Below are positions 52,443-62,303 of a DNA stretch of 64,000 bases, in pieces. The stretch is from Bacillota bacterium (lineage in GTDB: Bacteria; Bacillota; Clostridia; Acetivibrionales; DSM-1351): contig JAEZRV010000031.1 in the NCBI GenBank assembly GCA_023444055.1, forward strand, positions 4,658-68,657, in the 5' to 3' direction. The position numbers were made by a program, and so were the translations under genes. Under the pieces are notes generated by a model. The model did no database searches. It was given only the letters and a program-made list of their open reading frames with translations, and was not told the origin of the DNA. How positions within the stretch are numbered: the first letter of the stretch is position 1; each line of letters opens with the position of its first letter.

Positions 52443-55400
52443 ATGATGGTAAAAGTAAGAAAACTCATATCAATCCTGTTAATATTAACATTTATAGTAC
52501 AGAGTTTTACATTTACAGGGTTTGCAGAAAATAAACTGGAAACAAGTTATGCTCTTGATAGGTCAGGTTTAGTAGTCACAGCTTCAAGCAGTGATGAGAA
52601 CGCAAAATCCATCAATGCAATTGATGGTGACATAGATTCAGGATTGAAATCAGGCATTAACCAAACAAATGAACAATATAGTGAACAAACAGCATTGGTT
52701 CCAGTAAAAGCAATCAAGGCAGATAAAAAAATAATTAAGATAGTTGCTGATAAACAGCAACTAGAACTAAATACTGGAGACACACATCAAACAGTAGTAA
52801 ACGCAATTTATGATGATGGAACTGTAAGTATAGTTACAAGCAGTGCTACATACGAATCATCAGACATAGAAAGAGTTAAAGTTACTGAAGCTGGAAAAAT
52901 TACAGGTCTTGTTCCCGGTAAAGCTGTGATAAAAATAACTTATAAGGAATTCACTACAGAAATAGCTGTAAAAGTGATTCCTGTATTATGTTCTCCAGAG
53001 CTGAACCTAGAAATACAAGGAGGATCTACAGTGCTTACCTGGGCGAAAGTACCTGAAGCCAAAACATATAATGTCAAAAGAGGAACATCGCCAGGGAAAC
53101 TTAATACAATAGCTAAAAATATCACTGATACTACTTTTAGAGACAATGGTCTTCATAATGAAGTGACTTACTTTTATGTAGTTACAGCAGAAAGCGATGG
53201 GGTAGAAAGCAGGAATTCAAACCTTGCAATAAGAGCACCAGTGCCTTCAGCACCAAATATATACGGTTTAAGAGAAAGCAACATAATAAAAATAAATTGG
53301 ACAAACCCTCAAGATGCCGTAAAATTTACCCTGCTACGCAGCACTCAGTCTGGTGGCCCTTATGAAACATTAGTTGATAAGCAAGCAATAAACCAATTCG
53401 AAGACACGACTGCACAACCAGATATAACATATTATTACATAGTAAAACCCTATGATAAATTCGCAAGAGAAGGCGAAAGTTCGAGAGAAATAGTAGTTGA
53501 TCCCGTTAATGTTCAAACAAACAAATTCGATCCAAAGGATGATAATGATGGAGACGGGGTAAAAAACGAAGACGAGTTGTTGCAATCAACATACTCAGAG
53601 AATGAACTTCAGGGTGATAAACAAATAGATGAAAGCGTAACAACACAGCAAGCTGTTAGTACTACGGCAGTACCTGAAAATTCTACAAAAAATGATAGTA
53701 AGAATGCCCCTAAGAAAAAACACAAAGTAGAAAAGAAGATTAAGAGGAATTTTAAAAGTGAAAGTAATAAGGTCGATATAACTGTGTACGGTGAAGATAA
53801 TCTATTAAAAGCACCCCTTGAAGCAAAGGAAATAGATAATCCATTGCTAAAAACTTTAGATGGTGCGGTTAGTGATCCGATAGAAATTTCTGCAGGTGGA
53901 GTAGACATCAACTCTGCAGAAATAACTATCTCTTATGATAAGAACAAACTAAATGGTATAGATGAAAAAGACCTCAAAATATACTGGGTAGATTGGGATA
54001 ATAAGAAATTAGTACCACTCGAAGACAGTAAAGTAGATACAGGTACGATGACTGTTACTGCGACTACTACTCATTTTAGCACATATATACTTGGCGGTAC
54101 TATGCCTGTGGACTTTAGCAAAGTAGATGTAGTATTTATAGTAGACCAATCTGAGGGCATGAGTACTGTAGACCCTAACAGATACAGATTTAAGATTATA
54201 GAAAAGTTCATTAGTCAGATGAATGAATTGAATCCAACAAACACGGCAGATGCAGATAAAGTAAGATTTGCATTGTTAGGTTTCTCTGACTATGCCATTG
54301 AAAAGCAGGCATTAACATCTGACTCAACCGCATTTGCAGGAAAACTGGATGAAATGAAAAATGTAATTGGAGCTACAAATATAGCAGATGCTATATGGAT
54401 AGGAAAGCAAGAACTGATTTCAAGCACTAATAGAAGGAAAATAATAGTGCTCTTGACTGATGGTAATGATACCTGCGGAAACGTGGATGACCAGATAATC
54501 CAGATAGTTAAGAACTTCCAAAAAGGTTCATCAACAAAAGATATAGTAATAAACACTGTAGCAATTGGAACAGATATAAATGAACAATTGCTCAAAGGCA
54601 TTTCTGAGGTTTCAGGAGGAGCATATTTCCCGTTCAGTATAACATCCTCCACAACCGCAACAGCAGCAGATGGTATGGCAACAGCTATATATGATAAGCT
54701 TCGAAAACAGGTGACCTTTGATCAGGTGACAAAGCCAATATCAGATGATTTACTAAATGTTTATGCTAAAAAAGCAAGGATTAAGAATCAAGAGCTATAT
54801 AATGGTACAGATAACAGGAAAGCATTAATGCTTTATACAAAGAATAACTGCAATCTTCTTACTGGTAACTATATAGATAATGTTGCGGATATTACAGTTA
54901 AAAGTTCAGGCCAGGATATTGTATTTGAACGTACATATAACTCAGATATTGGAGACAAAAATACAATCATCGGAAACGGATGGCGTACAAACTTTGATAC
55001 TAAACTGGAAACAGCAGATGTAAAAGTAGGAACTGTTAAAGTAGATGGGTTAAATGTAAGAACAGGGGCGGGTACAAATAATCCTATTGTACAAACGTCA
55101 TCAGGAACGGACCTAAAGTTGGCATATGGATCGGTTGTAACAATTACTGGTGATACCGAAATAGATAATAATGGCAGGGTATGGTATGAAGTTTCATTCA
55201 ATGTTGGTACCACCGAGTATACCAATAAATATATTGCTAGCTGGTATGTATCAAAGAAAGAAATTGGAATAAAGATAACCTATGGTTCAGGAACAGAGGC
55301 AACATTTATTGAAGATCCTTCAAGGACGGCTAGTGGGGACGTTGCTAAATTCTATCTGTCTCCGGACAATATTTATGATACTTTAATAAAAAGAACTAAC

Positions 55401-58400
55401 GGTACATATGCATTAACAAAAAAGGATCAGACCGAATACAACTACTTTGGTACAGGTGAGTTGAAATATATCAGGGATAAATACAACAGTACATTAACCT
55501 TAAATTATACAAATGGTAAACTCACAGAGATACATGATCCCTTTGGTAGAAAGCTTACATTACAATATAATAGTGACGGGCTGCTTACTAAAGTTACTGA
55601 ACCTATAGGACGTTATACAGAATATATATATGATTCAAATAACAATCTTATAGAAGTAAATGACTTGTCAGGAAAAGCAACCACTTACACATATATAAAA
55701 GGAACATTAACTGGTAAGTGGCTTATAAAACAAGAAGTAGACGCGAATGGCCATCAGGTTATAAAAAATGAATACGATAAATATGACAGGCTCGTAAAAC
55801 AGTATGGCGGAAATAATAATGTAAGATACCAAATATATAAAGATATATATAAAAACGAAGATGGAGACATAGTAACACAAAGTGGTAGCACAAATATTAC
55901 CAATAGTGACAAGGAACTCGCTTCTTATTATATTGATGAAAATGGAAACGAGAGCAAAGTCATATTTAATTCAGTTACAAATAATATTATTTCTAGTATT
56001 GATGCGTTTGGAAACACAACCACATACGAGTATTATGTATATCTAAATGACGATAATAATTGGATAGATAGTGAAACTGGCTGGATAGACATAACGAACA
56101 TTCAAGAAGGATCAGCTCTAGAATCAACATACGAGAATATGAGTAAAAAGCCAAGGAAGGAAGTCATAACAGATAAAAACGGTTCTTGGGTTAGCTATAA
56201 ATATGATGCTATGGATAATCTTGTGAAAGTAGATTCACTTAAGGATAAATCTACTGGGGCTAAAGTTACACAAAGGATGCAATATGACTCCAAAAACAAC
56301 CTTATATCAAAGACCGATGGTAATAATAAGACTACAACATATAATTATGAAAATGAAACGTACCTAAAAAAGGTAACAGACCCGTTAGGAAATGAAACAG
56401 TATACGATTACTACCCTATAAATGAAGAGACATCCATACCAGGTATAAAAATTGGTTTGTATGGTTTGGTAAAGAAAGAAACTCAAAACAAGAAGGATAA
56501 AGATGGAAAACTTATATTGGATTTTAATACAACTGAATATAAATATGAAAATGGATATAACAACAGAACAGAGATAATAGATACCTTAGATAATCACACT
56601 AAAGAAAAATATGATTCGGTTGGTAGACTTATTGAAATCACAGATGCAAGAAACAACACAACAAAATATGTATACGATAACATGGACAGACTAGTATCTG
56701 AAGAGGATGCCTTTAATAATAAAACAATTATAGAATATGATAATGTTGGGAACAAAAGGTTCGTTACTGATAAAAATGGTAACACTACTGAATATGTCTA
56801 TGACAACGAAAACCAGCTGATATTTATTATTGACCCAAAAGGTAATAAGGTAGAGTATAAATATGATGCTTCTGGAAATAAAATAATGGAAATCAACAAG
56901 AAAGGCGGAGTAACGGAGTACGGTTACGATGCTTTAAATCGTCTGGTTTCTGTGAAAGATCCATCAAACCATACTACGACATATTCCTATGATGCTAATG
57001 GAAACCTTAAAAAGGTTACAGATGCAAACAATAACGAGACGATATATGACTATGACGCATTAAACAGGAAGATTAAAGAGAAAAGGCAAACAAAGAGCTT
57101 GTACGATGGAGTTACTGAAGTAGTAACAGAATACGGCTATGATGACAATAATAATGTAGTATCAATTAAAGATGCGAATGCTAATATTACAAAGTATAGC
57201 TACGATTCATTAAATAGAAATACAAGCATAATAGAGGCTTATGATCCTGATAAGGCAATGCCTTTAGTTGAAAATGGGTCTACTATTGGTAATATTGAAA
57301 CAAATACAGTGTACGATGTTTACAAAGATACAGAGTCAGGTAAAAACTTTGAAAAGATAACCATTACAAATGCAAAAAACAAACCAACTATAAAGGAATA
57401 TGATGCGTTAGGTCAATTAGTTAAGGAAACTGATGCTAAAAATAATTCCATTGATTATACATATGACGCAGTAGGTAATAGGCTGACAGTAACAGATAGG
57501 AGAGACCACACCACAACCTATTATTACGATGAATTAAACAGGGTATATAAAATTTCAGATCAAAACACTAATGAATACAATGAACTAAACAGGGTATATA
57601 AAATACCAGATCAAAACATTAATTACATAACAAAGAAGTATGATGCAGTAGGTAATATAACTGAAGAAATTGACAAAAAAGGAAACAGTACAAAATATAA
57701 CTATAATTGCTTAAACCAGTTGACGGATGTAGAGGATGCTCTTGGACATATCACATATTATACATATGATGAGGCGGGCAATAAAACTACTACTACAGAT
57801 GCTGTAGGAAATATCCATGCATATCAGTATAATTCAATGAACCAGCTAATTAATGAAACAGATGGCAAGGGTAATACAAAGTACTACTGGTATGATGGAA
57901 TTGGTAAAATATCAGCAGAGTCAAACTGGAAGAGTATTTACATCCGCAAACAGTATTATTATGACGAGCTAAATAGGTTAAAAGAAACAGTAGACCAAGA
58001 AGCTGGGGATGAACATTACAGCTATGATTTTGTTGGCAATTTGAAAAGTTATAAAGACAAGAATAATAATGAGACAAAATATGATTATGATGATTTAAAC
58101 AGAAAAGTAAAAGAATATTATCCGGCAGATTATACCATACCTGAAAATATAGTTACGAACAAATATGATGCACTTGGTAATCTCATAAGAAAGGAAAATA
58201 CATTAGGTACAGTTGATTTATTTGAGTACGATGAACTTGGTCAGCTTTTATCCAGCACACAGCAAAAAAGTGATGGGTCTGAGGCAATTAAAACATCAAC
58301 TACTTATGATGAAAATGGAAATAAACTTACTGTTACTGATGGGAATAATGTTACAACTACTAACACATATGATGAACTTGACAGATTAAAAACATCTCAG

Positions 58401-61400
58401 TTAACAGTAAAGAACCAAGATGTGAGGTCATCTATACACACCACTACTTACTGTTATGATCATAATGGAAATTTGGGAACCGAAACAAATGAGATAAAGT
58501 CAGGAACAAACACTGTAAGTAATACATATACGTATCATTATGATGAGCTCAACAGGCTAATTGATAAGCTTGACCCATATAATAAAGTTATCCAAAAGCT
58601 TGAGTATTATGATAATGGTACGCAGTCAAAATCTTACGATGCATTAAATAACTTGAACCAGTATTTCTATGACAAGAATAATAGATTGATAAAGACTATT
58701 GATCCTGAAGGTCATGAAATAAGCCAAGATTATGATGAAGAAGGAAATGTAAGTACAAAAACAACTGATGGAATAAATTTCACAACATATGATTACTATG
58801 AAACGGGCTTACTTAAGACAGTCGTAAATGCAAAGAATGAAACTACAAGTTACACCTATGACGATATAGGTAACATGCTTACCCAGAAAGATGGGAAAGG
58901 AAATGTCACCACTTATGAATATAATGTTGCAAGCAAGATAATAAAAAGGATTGATAATGGCGGTGTGGGTATTGATGCGAAAACAGAATCCTACAGTTAC
59001 TATGGGGATGGAACATTAGCATCAAAAAAAGATAGAAAGGGCATAACAACTACATATGAATATGATTCACATGGTAGACTCATTAAACAAGTAGTAGGCT
59101 CCAATGAAATAATAATAACTCACACTTATGATGGGAATGGCAACCAGCTAATTATGACTGATAGCACTGGTACTACCACTAGAACTTATGATGAGTTAAA
59201 TAGGGTAACAACTAAAAAAGTACCAGATATAGGAACAAGCTATTTCGATTATGATATAATATCAGATATAGATGAGGGTTGTGTAGCAGAGTTATCTGCC
59301 GATCCAAAGAATAATAAAACAACAAAGGTATATGACAGGGCAGGAAGAATTAAATCTGTAATAGCTGATGGGAAGAACACTACGTATACTTATTTCGATA
59401 ATGGAAGCAGAGAAAGTATAGTATACAGTAATGGCTCAAAAGAGGAATATACGTATTACGAGGACGGGCTTCTATGGACCTTGACAAACAAGAAAGCTGA
59501 CGGAACTCAGATAGATAAGTATACATATGAGTATGATGCTAACCATAACCAGACAAAGAAGACAGACAACAGGGGTGTTACAAGCTATACATATGATGCT
59601 TTGAACAGGTTGGAAACAGTAACAGATCCAAGTACCAAGATTACCACCTACACATATGACAAGGCTGGTAACCGGGAGACTGAGACAACTCAGGGATTAA
59701 GCAGTACATATGCCTACAACGACCAGAACAGGCTGATGAGTGTAACCTCACCATTTGAAACAACCACATACGGTTACGATAACAATGGAAACCAGACTAC
59801 ATTATCGAGGAATGGCGAACTCATAACCACTAACACTTATGACAAGCTTAATCAGCTAATAACAAGTGTTACAAACGATACAACAGTAACAAATGTCTAC
59901 GATGGTGATGGACTCAGGGTAGCAAAGACTGCAAATGGTGCAACAACTAAGTATCTCTATGAATACGACAAAGTAGTACTTGAATTAGACGGCTCTGGTA
60001 ACCAAACAGGCAGAAACGTGTATGGAACCAATCTTCTAATGAGAACAGCAGATGGAACCAGCTACTATTACATGTACAACGGACATGCTGACGTAACAGC
60101 ATTGTTAAGGCCAGACGGAGAAATAGCTGCAACCTACTATTATGATGCATTTGGCAACATAACTGACACAACAGGCAGTGCAAGCAACAACATAACCTTT
60201 GCTGGTTACCAGTATGATGTCGAAACAGACCTATACTACCTGAATGCGAGAATGTATGACCCCAAAATAGCAAGATTCCTACAAGAAGATACGTATTTGG
60301 GTGATAGGAATGATCCGTTGAGTTTGAATTTGTATACTTATTGTCATAATGAGCCACTGATGTATAGTGATCCTACGGGGCATTTTGACCAACTGGAAGC
60401 TATGGCAAGACATGCTGCCATGTTAAGTGCAAATAGTTATTTGGATGGATTTATAAGCAATGGCAGCGCAGGTGCAAGTATGACAGAGCACTTAAAAGCA
60501 TCAAAAGCTGCTTATAAAGCTTATAATAAGGACAAGCTGAAAAGGTTTTTGAAGGAAGATAGAGAAGTAGCTGATTTAATAAATGGAAGTAATACTACCG
60601 GATTTGACAGGTTCAATAATAAAATGGGCGAGAATATGTCCAATTATTCTAAAGGACTAGGAGATACTATATATGATTTAATAACTTTGAGATTATTTGA
60701 AGATATTAGTAAAAATACTAGTGGATGGTTTGAAAGCAATAGTGAAACTTTGTCAAATGGACCTATCGCATGGTGTGATACAGCAAAGGATTATTTCTCA
60801 GTAAAAGAGAATAATCCTTCGTATAAAATTTCTCAGTATGTTGAGAATTACATAAATGCTGATAGTAATGAGAAAATCGATAAAACTGCCGACATATTTT
60901 CGTGGATTATATGGAATGGTACGTGGGCAGTAGCAACAGATGGTATAATCAGAGGCGGTGGGGTTTCGGATGATTTACTTAAAGGAGTATCAAGCTCTGC
61001 TGACGACATAGGTAAGGGGACTGGTGAAGCTGCTAATTTAACAAAGACACCAATGGAAATAGACTTACAGCTATTCGCAAGTAAAAGAACGGGTTATACA
61101 TCAGGACCTAAGGTGTCTGACTTATTAAGACCTGATAAGTCTACTAGACGAACAATTAATGTTACAGAATGGAGAAGGTCTATAGACCCGTCAGATATTG
61201 CATACGAAAGGGGACTATTCCTTGGAGAGGATGCTGTTAAAGTTAATGCAGGTAAATGGAGAAGTCTTGATGGTACTCGTCAGTTCCGTGTTAAGCCACA
61301 AGATTATTTAGGTAAGCACCCTATAGGTGACCCAGCTGTTCCTAATACACCGCATGTACATTTTGAGTTCCTTCAACCTAATGCTGCTGGAACAAAATTT

Positions 61401-61436
61401 GAGGTTGCGAAGAATGTACACGTACCAATAAAATAA
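52443..61436 (+). CDS. Giant secreted Rhs/YD-repeat polymorphic toxin with vWA and SH3 domains
   Basis: A 2997-residue protein. Order: signal peptide (LISILLILTFIVQSFTFTG); Ig-like Big2 domain (about 86-181); two FN3 modules (about 186-350); a calcium-type DDNDGDGVKNEDE loop (about 367); a vWA domain (about 554-757) with DQSEGMS at the metal site, where G replaces the second MIDAS serine; a DUF6531-like strand; a bacterial SH3 domain (about 862-932, GLNVRTGAGTNN); dozens of YD repeats (about 990-2490); and the Rhs core ending NEPLMYSDPTGHF at about 2647. The 350-residue variable tip ends with RQFRVKPQDYLGKH and PNTPHVHFEF, whose H-x-H suggests a metal or nuclease-like site (inference). The YD/Rhs shell encloses and delivers the C-terminal toxin. 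ATG follows GGAGGG. Confidence 0.9.
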   Translation: MMVKVRKLISILLILTFIVQSFTFTGFAENKLETSYALDRSGLVVTASSSDENAKSINAIDGDIDSGLKSGINQTNEQYSEQTALVPVKAIKADKKIIKIVADKQQLELNTGDTHQTVVNAIYDDGTVSIVTSSATYESSDIERVKVTEAGKITGLVPGKAVIKITYKEFTTEIAVKVIPVLCSPELNLEIQGGSTVLTWAKVPEAKTYNVKRGTSPGKLNTIAKNITDTTFRDNGLHNEVTYFYVVTAESDGVESRNSNLAIRAPVPSAPNIYGLRESNIIKINWTNPQDAVKFTLLRSTQSGGPYETLVDKQAINQFEDTTAQPDITYYYIVKPYDKFAREGESSREIVVDPVNVQTNKFDPKDDNDGDGVKNEDELLQSTYSENELQGDKQIDESVTTQQAVSTTAVPENSTKNDSKNAPKKKHKVEKKIKRNFKSESNKVDITVYGEDNLLKAPLEAKEIDNPLLKTLDGAVSDPIEISAGGVDINSAEITISYDKNKLNGIDEKDLKIYWVDWDNKKLVPLEDSKVDTGTMTVTATTTHFSTYILGGTMPVDFSKVDVVFIVDQSEGMSTVDPNRYRFKIIEKFISQMNELNPTNTADADKVRFALLGFSDYAIEKQALTSDSTAFAGKLDEMKNVIGATNIADAIWIGKQELISSTNRRKIIVLLTDGNDTCGNVDDQIIQIVKNFQKGSSTKDIVINTVAIGTDINEQLLKGISEVSGGAYFPFSITSSTTATAADGMATAIYDKLRKQVTFDQVTKPISDDLLNVYAKKARIKNQELYNGTDNRKALMLYTKNNCNLLTGNYIDNVADITVKSSGQDIVFERTYNSDIGDKNTIIGNGWRTNFDTKLETADVKVGTVKVDGLNVRTGAGTNNPIVQTSSGTDLKLAYGSVVTITGDTEIDNNGRVWYEVSFNVGTTEYTNKYIASWYVSKKEIGIKITYGSGTEATFIEDPSRTASGDVAKFYLSPDNIYDTLIKRTNGTYALTKKDQTEYNYFGTGELKYIRDKYNSTLTLNYTNGKLTEIHDPFGRKLTLQYNSDGLLTKVTEPIGRYTEYIYDSNNNLIEVNDLSGKATTYTYIKGTLTGKWLIKQEVDANGHQVIKNEYDKYDRLVKQYGGNNNVRYQIYKDIYKNEDGDIVTQSGSTNITNSDKELASYYIDENGNESKVIFNSVTNNIISSIDAFGNTTTYEYYVYLNDDNNWIDSETGWIDITNIQEGSALESTYENMSKKPRKEVITDKNGSWVSYKYDAMDNLVKVDSLKDKSTGAKVTQRMQYDSKNNLISKTDGNNKTTTYNYENETYLKKVTDPLGNETVYDYYPINEETSIPGIKIGLYGLVKKETQNKKDKDGKLILDFNTTEYKYENGYNNRTEIIDTLDNHTKEKYDSVGRLIEITDARNNTTKYVYDNMDRLVSEEDAFNNKTIIEYDNVGNKRFVTDKNGNTTEYVYDNENQLIFIIDPKGNKVEYKYDASGNKIMEINKKGGVTEYGYDALNRLVSVKDPSNHTTTYSYDANGNLKKVTDANNNETIYDYDALNRKIKEKRQTKSLYDGVTEVVTEYGYDDNNNVVSIKDANANITKYSYDSLNRNTSIIEAYDPDKAMPLVENGSTIGNIETNTVYDVYKDTESGKNFEKITITNAKNKPTIKEYDALGQLVKETDAKNNSIDYTYDAVGNRLTVTDRRDHTTTYYYDELNRVYKISDQNTNEYNELNRVYKIPDQNINYITKKYDAVGNITEEIDKKGNSTKYNYNCLNQLTDVEDALGHITYYTYDEAGNKTTTTDAVGNIHAYQYNSMNQLINETDGKGNTKYYWYDGIGKISAESNWKSIYIRKQYYYDELNRLKETVDQEAGDEHYSYDFVGNLKSYKDKNNNETKYDYDDLNRKVKEYYPADYTIPENIVTNKYDALGNLIRKENTLGTVDLFEYDELGQLLSSTQQKSDGSEAIKTSTTYDENGNKLTVTDGNNVTTTNTYDELDRLKTSQLTVKNQDVRSSIHTTTYCYDHNGNLGTETNEIKSGTNTVSNTYTYHYDELNRLIDKLDPYNKVIQKLEYYDNGTQSKSYDALNNLNQYFYDKNNRLIKTIDPEGHEISQDYDEEGNVSTKTTDGINFTTYDYYETGLLKTVVNAKNETTSYTYDDIGNMLTQKDGKGNVTTYEYNVASKIIKRIDNGGVGIDAKTESYSYYGDGTLASKKDRKGITTTYEYDSHGRLIKQVVGSNEIIITHTYDGNGNQLIMTDSTGTTTRTYDELNRVTTKKVPDIGTSYFDYDIISDIDEGCVAELSADPKNNKTTKVYDRAGRIKSVIADGKNTTYTYFDNGSRESIVYSNGSKEEYTYYEDGLLWTLTNKKADGTQIDKYTYEYDANHNQTKKTDNRGVTSYTYDALNRLETVTDPSTKITTYTYDKAGNRETETTQGLSSTYAYNDQNRLMSVTSPFETTTYGYDNNGNQTTLSRNGELITTNTYDKLNQLITSVTNDTTVTNVYDGDGLRVAKTANGATTKYLYEYDKVVLELDGSGNQTGRNVYGTNLLMRTADGTSYYYMYNGHADVTALLRPDGEIAATYYYDAFGNITDTTGSASNNITFAGYQYDVETDLYYLNARMYDPKIARFLQEDTYLGDRNDPLSLNLYTYCHNEPLMYSDPTGHFDQLEAMARHAAMLSANSYLDGFISNGSAGASMTEHLKASKAAYKAYNKDKLKRFLKEDREVADLINGSNTTGFDRFNNKMGENMSNYSKGLGDTIYDLITLRLFEDISKNTSGWFESNSETLSNGPIAWCDTAKDYFSVKENNPSYKISQYVENYINADSNEKIDKTADIFSWIIWNGTWAVATDGIIRGGGVSDDLLKGVSSSADDIGKGTGEAANLTKTPMEIDLQLFASKRTGYTSGPKVSDLLRPDKSTRRTINVTEWRRSIDPSDIAYERGLFLGEDAVKVNAGKWRSLDGTRQFRVKPQDYLGKHPIGDPAVPNTPHVHFEFLQPNAAGTKFEVAKNVHVPIK
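57531..57632 (+). repeat. 51-nt tandem duplication within the YD-repeat region
   Basis: Units beginning at 57531 and 57582 encode ELNRVYKISDQNTNEYN and ELNRVYKIPDQNINYI. Their near identity marks a recent in-frame 17-residue duplication in the toxin shell. Confidence 0.8.
58854..60385 (+). repeat. Rhs core segment duplicated at 62304-63836
   Basis: This 1.5-kb stretch of the intact Rhs gene recurs 3.45 kb downstream with only scattered substitutions. The downstream copy carries one extra A at 62888-62892. Homology ends just after the DPTGH motif, where the tips diverge. Confidence 0.95.
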
Positions 61437-61454
61437 CTTGGAGGAGTAACTAAA

Positions 61455-61826
61455 ATGATTCGTTTAATTAAAGACAGTAAGCACTCGATTAAGTTGGAGT
61501 TTAATAGTAGTGGGGCGGTAGAATTATCTACTGCTTTACAAGACGCATTACATACTAAAGAACATACTGTTGAAGTTGGTGAGGGGTCTAATATATCCTC
61601 TCCTAATAAACCAGTTAGATATCTAATGTTTGCAGTTTGTAATGAACTAAATTTATTATCAGTTACTTCAGATAAAGTTTGTATAGAAATAGATGAAGAT
61701 GAAATTGACTATGGGGTAGAACGACTGAAAGAGTGCGTAGCAGGAAAGGATTTTATTCCTTCGGAATTTTGTGAAGTATCTTATAACAATAATACCTTAA
61801 CCATATATGCTTCCCTTGTAAAATAA
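61455..61826 (+). CDS. Probable immunity protein for the Rhs tip toxin
   Basis: A 123-residue acidic protein starting 18 bp after the toxin, with GGAGGAGT upstream. It has no signal peptide, and is a compact mixed alpha/beta sequence (SIKLEFNSSGAVEL, CIEIDEDEIDYGVERL). No named immunity family is recognised. The call rests on position: small cytoplasmic immunity genes directly follow Rhs toxins so that the producer neutralises its own tip. Confidence 0.7.
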   Translation: MIRLIKDSKHSIKLEFNSSGAVELSTALQDALHTKEHTVEVGEGSNISSPNKPVRYLMFAVCNELNLLSVTSDKVCIEIDEDEIDYGVERLKECVAGKDFIPSEFCEVSYNNNTLTIYASLVK

Positions 61827-62303
61827 CCTGTACTATGGGGTGAGGGGATAAACACTACACTACAGTAATTTACGATTTAAGAGATAACGAAGCTAAGCAT
61901 TTTAATGCAAATGTCTTTGCTACTGTAAGTAACTCAACCAAATGAACCCCGCCCGCCTTTAAAAATGAGGGTGGCGGTGGTTTCTCAACTTCAGAATCAA
62001 GTCCTATTAAAGAGAAAATAGAGTACATATATACTACTACTCCCTTAGTAGGACTTTCTTTTTTGATAGATAGTGATTGAGACCAAGCCCCGCCGCCGAT
62101 TTTCAATAGTAGGTGGCGGGGCTTAGTCTGTGATTGTTGGTAACCACTCTCTAATACTAAACACTTGATAGTAATATAAGTGACATAGAATTGAATTATA
62201 TGTCACTGGTAATAAAGATGTATCGCCCCCCGCCGAAGGACGGCATTTTGGTTAAAATAAGCGAATTGTAGTGTAAGGAAAATACTTAAAATATACTGGT
62301 ATG
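61827..62303. other. Intergenic junction between active and displaced Rhs cassettes
   Basis: No complete gene. A short plus-strand frame (IYDLRDNEAKHFNANVF) ending in TGA at about 61944 looks like the tail of a lost gene. Two GC-rich inverted repeats stand out: about 61945-61983 (imperfect) and 62080-62129. Homology to the Rhs core starts abruptly at 62304. Confidence 0.5.
62080..62129. repeat. GC-rich long hairpin in the Rhs junction
   Basis: The arms 62080-62097 and 62112-62129 pair at 17 of 18 positions (one of them G-U) around a 14-nt loop, with the core AAGCCCCGCC. Its GC content is far above the surroundings. No T-run follows, so it is more likely an element end or a recombination-associated structure than a terminator. 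Confidence 0.65.

Noticed and set aside
59947..60357. Minus-strand frame of 136 residues inside the Rhs core
   Set aside because: A similar shadow frame recurs in the displaced copy at 63398-63745 simply because the plus strand is duplicated; it is rich in Cys, His and Leu, as expected for an antisense shadow.
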